Positions 8,372 to 16,194 of a stretch of DNA of 64,000 nt are shown in pieces. The notes under the pieces were generated by a model. The model did not search any database. It was not told the origin of the DNA and worked only from the letters and a program-made list of their open reading frames with translations. The position numbers and the translations under genes are program-made. The number at the start of each line of letters is the position of its first letter. The first letter of the stretch is position 1. The stretch comes from Nostoc sp. NIES-4103 (lineage in GTDB: Bacteria > Cyanobacteriota > Cyanobacteriia > Cyanobacteriales > Nostocaceae), in NCBI RefSeq assembly GCF_002368335.1, contig NZ_AP018288.1:3429044-3493043 (forward strand). The letters are read 5' to 3'.

Positions 8372-9148
8372 TTAACTGCTAATTTTTAAAACTAAGCCAC
8401 CATTAGTTACAGCACAAACTAAATAGGTATCAGTCGTTTGTCCGTTAGGAACACTAAAAGTATCGCCGCGACTTCTGCCACTTGTTGGTGCGGCGGCAAT
8501 GTCGCCGCTAGTTTGTGTCCAGCAGCCTTGGTTGGAGTTTGTGTAAACATCTAATCCACCCTTAATTGTGCTGGCATTAAAAGCCGTAGCCGGACTAGCT
8601 AAGTTACTGTCTCCTAATGGTTTAGGTGTGTATGCAGTGTTGCTAAAAGGATTGTTGGAAGTGCTTACTAAAGCCGTAAAACTACTAAAAATAAATGCAT
8701 GATTCCAACTTTCTAAAGACCAGACATCTGCTTTGTTTGTTGGATTGAATACACCTAAAAGTATTGCAACTCCCCCCTGCACCATTAACACAGCTCGATA
8801 TTCCGGAGATGCATTTAATGAGTGAAACGTTACAAGCTGAGAACTTGTAAAAGCAGTGCTAAATTGCTCGCCACTTCCATTGGTTCCTGAGTTAGTACCT
8901 GTATTCAAAGTACTAAAGAGTTGATGGCTTACTGCGAAACCCGTAGTAATTGCAATTCGATAAACAGTGCTAGCATTAGCACCGCTACCGGATGAAAAAT
9001 TATAGGCTAAATAGTTGGTGCCGCTAACTGAGTAGGGAGTGGCTGATGAAAACCCAGCGCTAACCATTGCATTGGTTATTGCAGTGGTTAGTGTTCCCTG
9101 CGTCCAGCCAGCAGCAAGACTTGAAATTATTCTTGATGCTATTGTCAT
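8372..9148 (-). CDS. Tail or fibre-like protein (258 aa)
   Basis: The protein is rich in Ser, Thr, Asn, Gly and Ala with long beta-strand patterns and few charged residues, as in minor tail or fibre proteins. The N-terminal part (IASRIISSLAAGWTQGTLTT) resembles the start of phage proteins that sit at the tail tip. It overlaps the stop of the 126-frame gene by one base and ends directly before the 172-residue gene, so the three form a compact cassette. No enzymatic motif was seen. Confidence 0.5.
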   Translation of the reverse strand: MTIASRIISSLAAGWTQGTLTTAITNAMVSAGFSSATPYSVSGTNYLAYNFSSGSGANASTVYRIAITTGFAVSHQLFSTLNTGTNSGTNGSGEQFSTAFTSSQLVTFHSLNASPEYRAVLMVQGGVAILLGVFNPTNKADVWSLESWNHAFIFSSFTALVSTSNNPFSNTAYTPKPLGDSNLASPATAFNASTIKGGLDVYTNSNQGCWTQTSGDIAAAPTSGRSRGDTFSVPNGQTTDTYLVCAVTNGGLVLKISS

Positions 9149-9480
9149 TAGAAATCTAAGGGTGAAATCGTGATTGTCGGTGCTGGCTTGCGAGCTGTTA
9201 TTTGATAATCAAATTCTGCATATCGATTGGGTGAAGTTCCCGTTAAGCTGATATCGTCGTCTGTCGGTAAAGTGATAACTATTTGTCTGTCACTATCAGC
9301 CGTTTGTGCCGCTTCAGTAAAAGTTCCCCCAGCCTTGATCACCAATGCAATAATGAATTCCTCATAGGTCATGGTTGCTCGTGGGGTGTAACCCGTGTAA
9401 GCTAGTGAAGCTTTATCCAGAGTCACATCTGTTGATGTTTCCGTAATTCCCGCCACAGAACTCAATAAAATTTCAGCCAT
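9148..9480 (-). CDS. Phage-type structural protein (110 aa)
   Basis: It starts MAEILLSSVAGITETSTDVT; a TTG at 9528 would add 16 residues and neither start has a clear ribosome site. The C-terminal region YEEFIIALVI through ITISPLDF matches the paralogue at 7853-8371. It is the first gene of the leftward phage-type operon, whose promoter should lie between here and the integrase (9529-9695). Confidence 0.45.
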   Translation of the reverse strand: MAEILLSSVAGITETSTDVTLDKASLAYTGYTPRATMTYEEFIIALVIKAGGTFTEAAQTADSDRQIVITLPTDDDISLTGTSPNRYAEFDYQITARKPAPTITISPLDF

Positions 9481-9640
9481 TGGATTAATTCGATTCAAAG
9501 TAATAAATCCGTTGTATTCGCTATTCAAAAAACAGTAAATGTTCTACTTTTATGTAAAACAAGAACATTCACTGAAGTCATCAAAGCTTTGCTATGACTA
9601 GGATTAAGCGAGATATTCTTGATAGCCAAAATTAAGAATA

Positions 9641-9675
9641 TTCCGGTTTAACCATTAGGGAGGGTCAAACCGGAA
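9641..9675 (+). promoter_or_regulatory. Leader hairpin upstream of the integrase
   Basis: TTCCGGTTT and AAACCGGAA form a 9-bp stem, extended by ACC/GGT, in the 5' leader of the tyrosine recombinase gene. It ends 20 bases before the ATG, and no T tract follows. It may be an operator, or a structure controlling integrase translation. Confidence 0.45.
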
Positions 9676-9695
9676 CAGATAGCCAAGAGAATAAA

Positions 9696-10277
9696 ATGAA
9701 AAATAACCGACATGGACAGTCATCTGTGATCACTGACGAGGACTATTGTAAAATTCGCAAGAAAATTAATACCCCAAAGTACAAACTACTTTTAGATTTG
9801 GCTTGGTACACGGGGGAGAGATGGGGGGCATTGGTACAGCTAAAAGTTGAAGATTGCTACAACAGTGATGGCACTCCCCGTCAGGAAATTACTTTTCGCG
9901 CCAATACCCGTAAAGCTGCACCAGACGGTAAGCGCCAAACTCGTCAGTTACCGGTGCATGAGGTGCTGTTCACCTCACTGTCTAATTACCAACCAGAAAC
10001 TAACTCGGTTTGGCTGTTCCCCGATCGCGATGGGGAAGGATATATCAGCTTGAGATGGGCCGATAAAATCTTACGTAAAGCCATAGAAAAATGCGGACTG
10101 GATGCCAAAGGAATATCAACTCATTCCACCCGCCGGAGCTTCATCACAAAGTTGCACAAAAATGGAACCGACCTCTACACGATTCAAAAGATAACCGGAC
10201 ATCGTGATTTAAAGGCTTTGGGGCGATATGTGGAAATTGACATCGACAGAGTTAAGGGCGCGATCGCAACTCTCTAA
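9696..10277 (+). CDS. Tyrosine recombinase / phage integrase, catalytic domain only (193 aa)
   Basis: The full catalytic set of tyrosine recombinases is visible: Arg42 in TGERWGAL, His143 and Arg146 in THSTRRSF, His169 in TGHRDLKALG and Tyr178 in GRYVE. Most integrases are 300-400 residues and carry an N-terminal arm- and core-binding domain. This one is a minimal form that starts about 40 residues before the first catalytic Arg. It is the best candidate for moving the 19-kb element, although the junctions share only four bases, less than the 6-8 bp overlap usual for this family. It is transcribed divergently from the phage structural operon. Confidence 0.85.
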   Translation: MKNNRHGQSSVITDEDYCKIRKKINTPKYKLLLDLAWYTGERWGALVQLKVEDCYNSDGTPRQEITFRANTRKAAPDGKRQTRQLPVHEVLFTSLSNYQPETNSVWLFPDRDGEGYISLRWADKILRKAIEKCGLDAKGISTHSTRRSFITKLHKNGTDLYTIQKITGHRDLKALGRYVEIDIDRVKGAIATL

Positions 10278-10315
10278 CCGGGAATACTAAAGGCACTTCA
10301 CAACTAATAACCTTT

Positions 10316-10786
10316 ATGGGACTACAGCTATTTTTCGCAATGCAACTTGACAGCAGCCCACAGCTGAACCGGGGGCGGATATTCTTATTCGACGACGATA
10401 AGGGGATTATTGGGCGCTGGGTAGCTACCAGCGGTGTAGGGTCGTTTCAGGAGGCGGGAGATTGGAGCAAGCAAGGCGGTGGGGTAATTCCGCCGCTGTA
10501 CGAGGTGAGAGACGCACCCAGTTTTTATAAGGTCAGCACCAAGCCTGTAGATTTGCGCCATGTCAAAGGCGTAGAAGGCAATGGTTATGCCATCTCCCCA
10601 TTTGAGGTTGTTACCAAACAGGGAGTTAAACGTTCTGACCTATTGATTCACAAGGATGCAAATGCCCCAGGCTCACTAGGGTGCATTGTGTTGCCACTCC
10701 AGGAGTTTGAGGATTTTGAGAAAGTGTTTACACGCGAAGCCAAAGGATTAACTGACGTTAAGTTAAGTGTCGGTTACACTTACTAG
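10316..10786 (+). CDS. Lysin-like protein with His...Gly-Cys active-site pattern (156 aa)
   Basis: Residues LLIHKDANAPGSLGCIVLP resemble the His and (S/T)-x-G-Cys active-site block of L,D-transpeptidase-like and related small phage cell-wall proteins. The N-terminal half has the features of a small beta fold (GRIFLFDDDKGIIGRW, VIPPLYEVRD). Such proteins cut or remodel peptidoglycan. It follows the integrase by 38 bases and precedes a terminator, and the holin-like gene of the same element is at 1731. The start could also be Met9. Enzyme class is tentative. Confidence 0.5.
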   Translation: MGLQLFFAMQLDSSPQLNRGRIFLFDDDKGIIGRWVATSGVGSFQEAGDWSKQGGGVIPPLYEVRDAPSFYKVSTKPVDLRHVKGVEGNGYAISPFEVVTKQGVKRSDLLIHKDANAPGSLGCIVLPLQEFEDFEKVFTREAKGLTDVKLSVGYTY

Positions 10787-10829
10787 TCTTGCAGAAAACA
10801 AGTTGAGTTTACGCGATCGCACCTGTTAG

Positions 10830-10850
10830 AAATGCGATCGCATTTTTTTT
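10830..10850 (+). terminator. Rho-independent terminator built on a HIP1 palindrome
   Basis: AAATGCGATCGCATTT is a perfect palindrome followed by a run of T. It lies 43 bases after the stop of the lysin-like gene. Confidence 0.65.
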
Positions 10851-10860
10851 ATAAATGCTA

Positions 10861-11051
10861 GTATTGGGCTGTCACAGGTCAATACAGGCTTTTTATGAGT
10901 AAAGGCGGTTGGACGAGCGGCACCCGCACCAGCGGTAGCACCTGGAGCAGTGGCAAAACGCAAACCATTAGAGTGCCCATTGCCCTAGTGGATGAAATTA
11001 TGGCTTACGCTAGGGCACTTGATAGCGGTATTGGGCTGTCACAGGTCAATA
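10861..11051. repeat. 24-bp direct repeat, one copy before and one inside the RHH gene
   Basis: An exact 24-bp sequence beginning GTATTGGGCTGTCACAGG occurs at 10861-10884, just before the ATG at 10895, and again at 11028-11051 within that gene. The first copy covers the expected promoter or leader of a likely DNA-binding protein. Confidence 0.8.
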
Positions 11052-11242
11052 GAGCCGATGTAATCTTAGAAGCTATCGACTACTACATCAAGTTTCGGGG
11101 TAAGAATTTTCGCCCGAACCAGCACTCAAGGAAGCCAGACCTCACCAGCCGCGCTTGGGATGAGTTGAGGAAGTTTCAAAAACTGGTGAAGGAGAACCCC
11201 CAGGTACTGGGCATCGAAAAAGATGATACTTGTCGCAGGTAG
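10895..11242 (+). CDS. Probable ribbon-helix-helix type regulator (115 aa)
   Basis: A Ser/Gly/Thr-rich N-terminus (residues 1-22) precedes a short beta strand, TIRVPIALVDEIMAYARALD, and a following helix, the arrangement of RHH (CopG/Arc-like) DNA-binding proteins in which the strand TIRVP contacts DNA. The remainder is basic and helical. An exact 24-bp repeat lies both upstream of and inside the gene, which could mark autoregulatory sites. It is the last gene before the oppositely oriented helicase gene. The regulator call is from pattern only. Confidence 0.5.
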   Translation: MSKGGWTSGTRTSGSTWSSGKTQTIRVPIALVDEIMAYARALDSGIGLSQVNRADVILEAIDYYIKFRGKNFRPNQHSRKPDLTSRAWDELRKFQKLVKENPQVLGIEKDDTCRR

Positions 11243-11260
11243 AGGCGGGGGTTATAATTG

Positions 11261-13645
11261 CTACCCCCTTTTAAGCTGGTGTAGCTTATAGGGCTGTCCA
11301 TTGTTTGAAAGTGGAATTGAGTATCCGTTACGGCTCGGCGGCTTTTTGAGCCAAACAGTATCGTCGCCATTAATGGAACTAACTAACAGCCGTTGCCCTT
11401 TGTGCTGTCCCTCAATCACTTCAACTTCTTCCCCTATTCGCAATGGGGGCGGCTCAAGCCACAAATCAGACCACAGCAGGCGTGGCTTGTTAAAAGGATC
11501 GCCAGCAACATGCACATCAGCCTTTTTCTTGCTGGGGAATCGCTTGACGACTTTCACCCATTTGCATAGGGAATACGACCAGTAAACCTGCCCCTCTACA
11601 ATTTCCGTTTTTGGGGGGAGAGGGGGAGGTTCTGGTGCAGCAGGGGGGTGATCGTCACGATCAGCGACGATCACCCCACGATCACCCTCACGATCACCCC
11701 CAGAATCATTATCTGGTAAAGCTTCTGGGCAAAGGTGATCGTCAGAATGCTCAAAATCCAAATTATCTTTGTCGGGTTCAGGAAATTTTTCCGAAATTTC
11801 TGTACTTAGACGATCACCTTCGGCTGTATCGCTTGCCGTGTCTTGGTCGATGGGGTGATCGTCAGGGGTGATCGTGGGGTGATCGTGAGGTGATCGTGGG
11901 GTGATCGAGTATTCCATGATACATGGCTCCGATTCAGGCTCTAGCCCAGTCTCAGCAACCGTTTCAGGTATTTTGCTGGGGTGATCGGGGGTGATCGTGG
12001 GGTGATCGTGGGGTTCTTCTAGCGCCAAGAAATAGAGATAGGCTTGACCTGGGCGACGGTCAACGCTAATCAGTCCGTCAGCTGCTATCTCTCCCAAGCA
12101 ATGACGAACATATCCGTCTGAACGCCCCAGCCTGTGGGCTAGCTCCTTGGCGGTAAACTTAATGTTTCGGTTCTTGTTGAAAAATTCCAGGAGTCCGTCC
12201 TTAGCGGCTTCCTCTGCGGCGCTGCATCCCTGCTCCAGTTCCTCACCCAGGAAAGTAAACTTCAAGTCTTCGGGGGTGAACATGAGACGATATTTCTTAC
12301 CCGACGACCGCGATCGCGATTTGTTAATTTCTAGGATTCGGTCGTAAGGTGTGGCGGTTTGACTGTTGTCTTTGGTTAGTGTCCACACCTCGCTGACCGC
12401 GTTTCTGATTGCAGTCGTACCCCGTACATCGCCGCTGCGGTTGGTGTGGTGAATGATTAAGAAGGTAGTTTTATATTGAGTGGCTAATCCGGTCATTTCT
12501 AGGATGGGCCTAGCATATTCCATTTGAGACTCTTGGTAGCTAGAGTATTTGTTGGCAGTTGAAAGTGAGTCAATTACCACAAAATCTGGTTGAAACTCTT
12601 GCAAGTCTGTAATCAGCGCTGGCATGTTCTCAGCACTCCAGCCAAATCGCGCTCTAACGTACTTGCCGATGTCTGACTCTGAGTAACCCAGAAATTCTAA
12701 AGCCTGAACCATGTCACCGGGACTCTCATCACCTTGGTAATAAAGAATTTTTCTTTTTTTACCAGTGGTTATAAATTTACCGAATTGCGTACCCTGAATC
12801 AAAACCTTGCTTACACCATAAGCAAACTTTGTTTTACCAATTCCGCCATCTGCGGCAAGCAATATGGTTGTACTTTTGGGCACTAATCCATTTATCAGCC
12901 ACTCACGAACTGTTGAGCCAGCCAGTTCTTTCAATTGTTCATAAGTGAGTAATTCGCTACACTTAGCCACGAGGCTTTTTAGATATAAGTTTTCGAGGTA
13001 ACTTGTAGTAACGGAGCGTTCTTTAGCTAATTCATGGAGCCTAAAATATCTGAATGATGGCTCAGGACATGTTGTATAAATGTTTGTCACTGCTGAGAGT
13101 AATTGATCATGTCTTTGGCGTTGGTATTCTTCTTTTGTTGGGGCTAGCGGTGTATCAGTTATTTCTGTAATTTGGTTGCGGATTAACGTAAGTAATTCTG
13201 TAATATTTTGGTCAGGACTGTAAGCTAACTGCGTAGCTCTATTGCATCTTTTGATGACTTCCCGACACAGGTATTTGGTAATAACTAGTCTTGCCAAGGA
13301 ATCAATGTTTACTGCGCTGACCGTCCTATCAATAAGTGTTGCAAGTTTATTTCTGCCTCCAATTCTTGCCAGTAAATCATGGTCTGTTAAGTAGCTGGTG
13401 ACACCTATCAAATCTGTTGGTAATCCTTTCTTGTCTAGCCGGATACAAGCTTGATAAATGTCTTTATGTGCGCCGATATAAAAATGTTCTGGTTTCAACC
13501 AATCTTTAACCCGACTAAGGGCATTTGGGTCTATCAATATTCCACCAAGAATGCTCTCTTCTGCTTCAATATTTTGTGGTGGAAGCCTGTCGATATCATT
13601 ATTAAAATCAGGGTCTTCGATATAGGTTTGAGGGATTGCTATCAT
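11261..13645 (-). CDS. Replicative helicase: DnaB N-domain fused to RepA-like RecA ATPase (794 aa)
   Basis: Residues 20-140 match the DnaB N-terminal domain (PPQNIEAEESILGGILID). A RepA-like, hexameric helicase-type RecA fold follows, with Walker A AADGGIGKT (about 264-272), Walker B PDFVVIDSLSTAN (about 350) and the motif IIHHTNRSGDVRG with a sensor role. Residues 490-540 look like a winged helix. A low-complexity linker (about 555-640) repeats DHPTITPDHP-like units, and the C-terminus holds SH3-like beta segments. It should unwind DNA for replication of the element. The linker DNA contains about 14 GGGGTGATCG-type repeats, so the origin may lie within the gene, as with the lambda O gene. 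It is transcribed alone, away from the RHH genes. Confidence 0.8.
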   Translation of the reverse strand: MIAIPQTYIEDPDFNNDIDRLPPQNIEAEESILGGILIDPNALSRVKDWLKPEHFYIGAHKDIYQACIRLDKKGLPTDLIGVTSYLTDHDLLARIGGRNKLATLIDRTVSAVNIDSLARLVITKYLCREVIKRCNRATQLAYSPDQNITELLTLIRNQITEITDTPLAPTKEEYQRQRHDQLLSAVTNIYTTCPEPSFRYFRLHELAKERSVTTSYLENLYLKSLVAKCSELLTYEQLKELAGSTVREWLINGLVPKSTTILLAADGGIGKTKFAYGVSKVLIQGTQFGKFITTGKKRKILYYQGDESPGDMVQALEFLGYSESDIGKYVRARFGWSAENMPALITDLQEFQPDFVVIDSLSTANKYSSYQESQMEYARPILEMTGLATQYKTTFLIIHHTNRSGDVRGTTAIRNAVSEVWTLTKDNSQTATPYDRILEINKSRSRSSGKKYRLMFTPEDLKFTFLGEELEQGCSAAEEAAKDGLLEFFNKNRNIKFTAKELAHRLGRSDGYVRHCLGEIAADGLISVDRRPGQAYLYFLALEEPHDHPTITPDHPSKIPETVAETGLEPESEPCIMEYSITPRSPHDHPTITPDDHPIDQDTASDTAEGDRLSTEISEKFPEPDKDNLDFEHSDDHLCPEALPDNDSGGDREGDRGVIVADRDDHPPAAPEPPPLPPKTEIVEGQVYWSYSLCKWVKVVKRFPSKKKADVHVAGDPFNKPRLLWSDLWLEPPPLRIGEEVEVIEGQHKGQRLLVSSINGDDTVWLKKPPSRNGYSIPLSNNGQPYKLHQLKRG
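11645..12012. repeat. GGTGATCG iteron-like cluster inside the helicase gene
   Basis: About 14 copies of (G)GGGTGATCGT, in both orientations, fall in three groups (11645-11700, 11734-11905 and 11978-12012). They encode the DHPTITPDHP-type linker of the helicase, so they could be selected as protein repeats, as DNA sites, or both. Confidence 0.7.
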
Positions 13646-13767
13646 TTTTAAATCCCTCCAAGTGTGTTACAATTGCTTTTAATGACGGCATTAAAAGTAG
13701 TCTGAATCGTCAGATTATTTTTCTTTTTGCTGTTGTAAATCATATTCTTCACAATTAAAGAACTACG

Positions 13768-13801
13768 ACTCACCTTGTTGCTACTGGTGAGTATTTTTTT
13801 A
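13768..13801 (+). terminator. Plus-strand terminator without an annotated gene
   Basis: ACTCACC and GGTGAGT form a stem around an 11-base loop, followed by ATTTTTTTT. No coding gene on this strand ends here, since the helicase upstream is on the other strand. The 264-base gap 13646-13909 may therefore encode a short RNA that ends at this hairpin. Confidence 0.55.
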
Positions 13802-13874
13802 GAGTACGGCGATCGCGCACTCAGGATACTGAACTCTGAGCAGTCTTAAAAGGGAATGTGCAGTAGCAATGCAT

Positions 13875-13911
13875 TAAAAAGCCGTCCTCACCCACGCAGG
13901 CAGGACGGCTT
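13875..13911 (-). terminator. Rho-independent terminator of the RHH operon
   Basis: AAGCCGTCCT and AGGACGGCTT form a perfect 10-bp stem around a 13-base loop. On the minus strand it is followed by TTTTTAAT. It overlaps the stop codon of the 51-residue gene. Confidence 0.7.
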
Positions 13912-14065
13912 AACTATCTTCGGTTTGCTTTTTGAGTTCTTCTCGAAGTGCTTTAAATTCTTGAACTCTAGACCTCAGTCGCTTTATTTCATCATTGATG
14001 CGCTGTATTTCATCTTCCTTCGCTGCCACCTGATCGCAATATTCATCTATCAGGTGGTCAAGCAT
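13910..14065 (-). CDS. Small coiled-coil protein (51 aa)
   Basis: It starts MLDHLIDEYCDQVAAKEDE behind a GGGGGA ribosome site that lies within the end of the RHH gene; the two genes overlap by 16 bases. The product is almost entirely one charged helix with heptad spacing. Coupled to an RHH protein, it may be a partner or the second member of a small regulatory or toxin-antitoxin-like pair, but no toxin family is recognised. The longer open frame in this register merely passes through the RHH gene. Confidence 0.5.
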   Translation of the reverse strand: MLDHLIDEYCDQVAAKEDEIQRINDEIKRLRSRVQEFKALREELKKQTEDS

Positions 14066-14241
14066 TCCCCCAGTAACTGCTGTTCCGGCGCTGAAGATAC
14101 TTGATTCCGAGCTATTCGTTCTATAATCTCGCTCTTGCTGATTCCCAACAGCTTCGCTTTCTCCTCCAGTAACTCTACAGCCTCCGGCGATACTGTCAGG
14201 TTTAAACTTCGCTTGCGCTGACCGTGCAATGGTTTTCTCAT
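14050..14241 (-). CDS. Ribbon-helix-helix DNA-binding protein (63 aa)
   Basis: The start MRKPLHGQRKRSLNLTVSPE at 14241 gives a basic N-terminal strand (RSLNLTV) followed by two helices (PEAVELLEEKAKLLG and SKSEIIERIARNQ), the standard RHH plan. The upstream region holds two inverted copies of a TGTACACGC-like sequence (14270-14337), likely operators for autoregulation and for control of the divergent plus-strand genes from 14582. The downstream 51-residue gene is coupled. Confidence 0.75.
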   Translation of the reverse strand: MRKPLHGQRKRSLNLTVSPEAVELLEEKAKLLGISKSEIIERIARNQVSSAPEQQLLGECLTT

Positions 14242-14269
14242 TCGTTGTACCCATCTACTACTCCTTATT

Positions 14270-14337
14270 GTACACGCATGGTACTTTACTTTTAACGCGC
14301 ATACTACTAGACTATAGTCAGTTGTACGCGTGTGCAA
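14270..14337. promoter_or_regulatory. Inverted operator-like pair between divergent genes
   Basis: TGTACACGCATGGTAC (near 14270) and, in inverse orientation, GTTGTACGCGTGTGCAAC (14320-14337) share TG(T/C)ACACGC(A/G)T. They lie between the RHH gene and the rightward small genes, where a repressor would control both promoters. Confidence 0.45.
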
Positions 14338-14444
14338 CTAATTTAACAAATAGCTCCCCCCTCTCCTTGCCGTAGTGTCCGAGAGGGCAATAAATAAACC
14401 GGAGCAAGCACCCGCGCCTAGACCTTGCGCGGACACACCCTATT

Positions 14445-14580
14445 CCCAATTACCAATGCCCAATGCCCAATGCCCAACTCCCAAACCATGCAGAGACAGC
14501 AGCCTGCAAGCACTGAGCGAATACCAAAGACCTGCTAGGGAGCGACAACTGACAACTCATAACTCACAACTCACAACTGA
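14445..14580. repeat. Short tandem repeats (CCCAATG and ACAACTC types)
   Basis: Tandem CCCAATG-like units (14445-14484) and ACAACTC/ACAACTG units (14543-14580) lie just before the ATG at 14582. They are the short tandemly repeated repetitive sequences typical of Nostoc genomes. Confidence 0.75.
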
Positions 14581-14581
14581 C

Positions 14582-15133
14582 ATGAACCAAACAAACACCA
14601 CCGACCTAACCCAAGACCTGCAAGCGCTCGAAGCACACCTAGAGCGTGTCATCCAGTCCCCAGCATTCACTCACCTCATGGGGTCTGGCTTCTGTAACCC
14701 AGATTTCACGCTACCTGATGCATTGATGGCAGTGCAGCAAGCGCTCTCAAGCTACAACGAAATGATGTCAGTTATTGAGCAATACGCGCCCGAATACAAA
14801 CAAGATTTCCGCCCCCATGTAGCGCCAAACAATACTTATTCCACAGAAAGAAAAATTAACTTCCTTCACATAAAGCATGATCCAGCTCTTGAAACAGCGC
14901 TACGGATGGAATATATCGCCTGTACACAACGACTTGGAAATGATGTTTTTGTCCACTTCGCCGCGGGGAACAACCCGCTCCACCTATGCGGTCAAGCAGC
15001 AGAAATCTTCTGGCATTTCGTAAAAGTCAACAGCGTTACCGTCTTTAGTCCCCCCCCCAGCACGGCTGCGCCTGAAGTAAAAAGCGCTGAAACCCAGTGC
15101 CCACAAGGTAACAGCGCTTCTGCAAGTGAGTAA
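14582..15133 (+). CDS. Hypothetical protein of the element (183 aa)
   Basis: The start MNQTNTTDLTQDLQALEAHL is preferred. The open frame reaches back to 14375, but that part consists of tandem repeats translated into a low-complexity string. The protein has an N-terminal helix, a mixed middle and a disordered Ser/Pro/Ala-rich C-terminus. No family is recognised. It is the first of a rightward series of small genes that lead to the P-loop ATPase and the IS110-type gene. Confidence 0.5.
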   Translation: MNQTNTTDLTQDLQALEAHLERVIQSPAFTHLMGSGFCNPDFTLPDALMAVQQALSSYNEMMSVIEQYAPEYKQDFRPHVAPNNTYSTERKINFLHIKHDPALETALRMEYIACTQRLGNDVFVHFAAGNNPLHLCGQAAEIFWHFVKVNSVTVFSPPPSTAAPEVKSAETQCPQGNSASASE

Positions 15134-15198
15134 AAGCAGCCCATTAGTGGCAGTTAAACACTTGTAAACACGGGCAATAGTCGTACTTAAACCCCACT

Positions 15199-15618
15199 AT
15201 GCCCACAGCTAAACCCCACTATGCACGGACTATGCACCGAGCATCATATCCTCATGCACCCATTATGGAAGCACTAGAAACCACCCATAACGGCACTAAA
15301 GCCACATCTAACACCGACAAGAAAGCCACAAAGGAAAAAGACAAGCCGAAACGACACTTACCAGCTTTGCCAAGTGCCGTTTCGGCCGCAGACATGAATA
15401 ATGTCGAATATTCAGGATTAGCCGACAGAACCGCCGTGGAATGGACATCTCTAAAAAATTACGAGATGTTCAGCCTTTCCCCCGATGGTTCATTCCCCAT
15501 GATGAAAGTCAGCCGTAGCAAGGCTGTACGCCTTGCTGATCGCGAAGTAATGATGGTTGGTTCCGGTCGGTGTTTTCGAGTTTCGTTGTCCAACCATCCA
15601 AACCAAAACAAGCCCTAG
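15199..15618 (+). CDS. Hypothetical protein of the element (139 aa)
   Basis: The N-terminal 60 residues are Thr/Lys/His-rich and probably disordered; the true start may be Met23 (MEALETTHNG, 15265). Residues 70-130 form a compact region (WTSLKNYEMFSLSPDGSFP and following), mostly beta strands. Small imperfect repeats of CCCCACTATGC surround the first ATG. No known family or motif was recognised. Confidence 0.45.
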   Translation: MPTAKPHYARTMHRASYPHAPIMEALETTHNGTKATSNTDKKATKEKDKPKRHLPALPSAVSAADMNNVEYSGLADRTAVEWTSLKNYEMFSLSPDGSFPMMKVSRSKAVRLADREVMMVGSGRCFRVSLSNHPNQNKP

Positions 15619-15670
15619 TTTCCCCCAAGAGCTTGTTTTGCAAACGCTGGCTAACTATACAAAATCTACC

Positions 15671-15886
15671 ATGACAGAACCTAGAACACTAACAACCAAA
15701 GAACAAAGAGTTGTTGACGAGTTTGAAGCATCTCGCCCCGGCTTTGGGGCGATAGCTGAGCGCTACATCCGCGATAACCATTTAACCGGTTGGGCTGACA
15801 TCATCGAAAACACACCAGAAGAGGAACTAACAGCCAAAACAGGATACGGTTCTAACTCCTTCATCTACCGGAGGATTGGCGGATGA
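15671..15886 (+). CDS. Hypothetical small protein (71 aa)
   Basis: The start MTEPRTLTTKEQRVVDEFEA is the first Met after the previous gene. The helical N-terminal half (EQRVVDEFEASRPGFGAIAERYI) and a short C-terminal region suggest a small globular protein, perhaps with an HTH-like core, but this cannot be confirmed. It is followed at 31 bases by another small gene in the same direction, consistent with an operon. Confidence 0.45.
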   Translation: MTEPRTLTTKEQRVVDEFEASRPGFGAIAERYIRDNHLTGWADIIENTPEEELTAKTGYGSNSFIYRRIGG

Positions 15887-15916
15887 AACCACTAATTGAG
15901 CTAGAGGTTAATAGTC

Positions 15917-16078
15917 ATGAGTGACAAGCAAAGCCCCTGGTTGAAGGCTGCCATCAATATAAATGAACTTTTGAAACAAGAACCGCCTGAAGTTCAGAAA
16001 GCTATCAAACTGATGAATCAAAAGATTTACCCCCAAAACTGGGAAGCAATACGGGAAAAGGAGCAACAGCAGCAATGA
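15917..16078 (+). CDS. Small helical protein (53 aa)
   Basis: A short acidic/basic helical protein (MSDKQSPWLKAAININELLK and onward). Its stop overlaps the start of a 39-residue membrane peptide by four bases (ATGA), and that gene in turn overlaps the P-loop ATPase. The chained overlaps support it as a real gene, although no family is known. Confidence 0.5.
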   Translation: MSDKQSPWLKAAININELLKQEPPEVQKAIKLMNQKIYPQNWEAIREKEQQQQ

Positions 16079-16194
16079 ACCAAATGCTAATCCTGTTGCT
16101 AACTCTCACCTCCCTAACTTTTGCGATCGCCGCACTGTACAAGTCAGCCGACCGCCCAATGTACCTAAAAATCGAGGTGCAGTATGGCAAATGA
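16075..16194 (+). CDS. Small single-span membrane protein (39 aa)
   Basis: The N-terminal 22 residues (MNQMLILLLTLTSLTFAIAA) form one membrane segment, followed by a short basic and aromatic tail. Start and stop overlap both neighbours: ATGA with the preceding 53-residue gene, and 11 bases with the ATPase. It may anchor or modulate the ATPase, which itself carries a hydrophobic N-terminal segment; this is inference from coupling. Confidence 0.5.
   Translation: MNQMLILLLTLTSLTFAIAALYKSADRPMYLKIEVQYGK

Noticed and set aside
13910..14254. 114-residue frame on the minus strand
   Set aside because: Its first half runs across the RHH gene in another frame; only the 51-residue part from 14065 is supported.
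14375..14581. N-terminal extension of the 183-residue gene
   Set aside because: The sequence is tandem repeat DNA; the first supported Met is at 14582.
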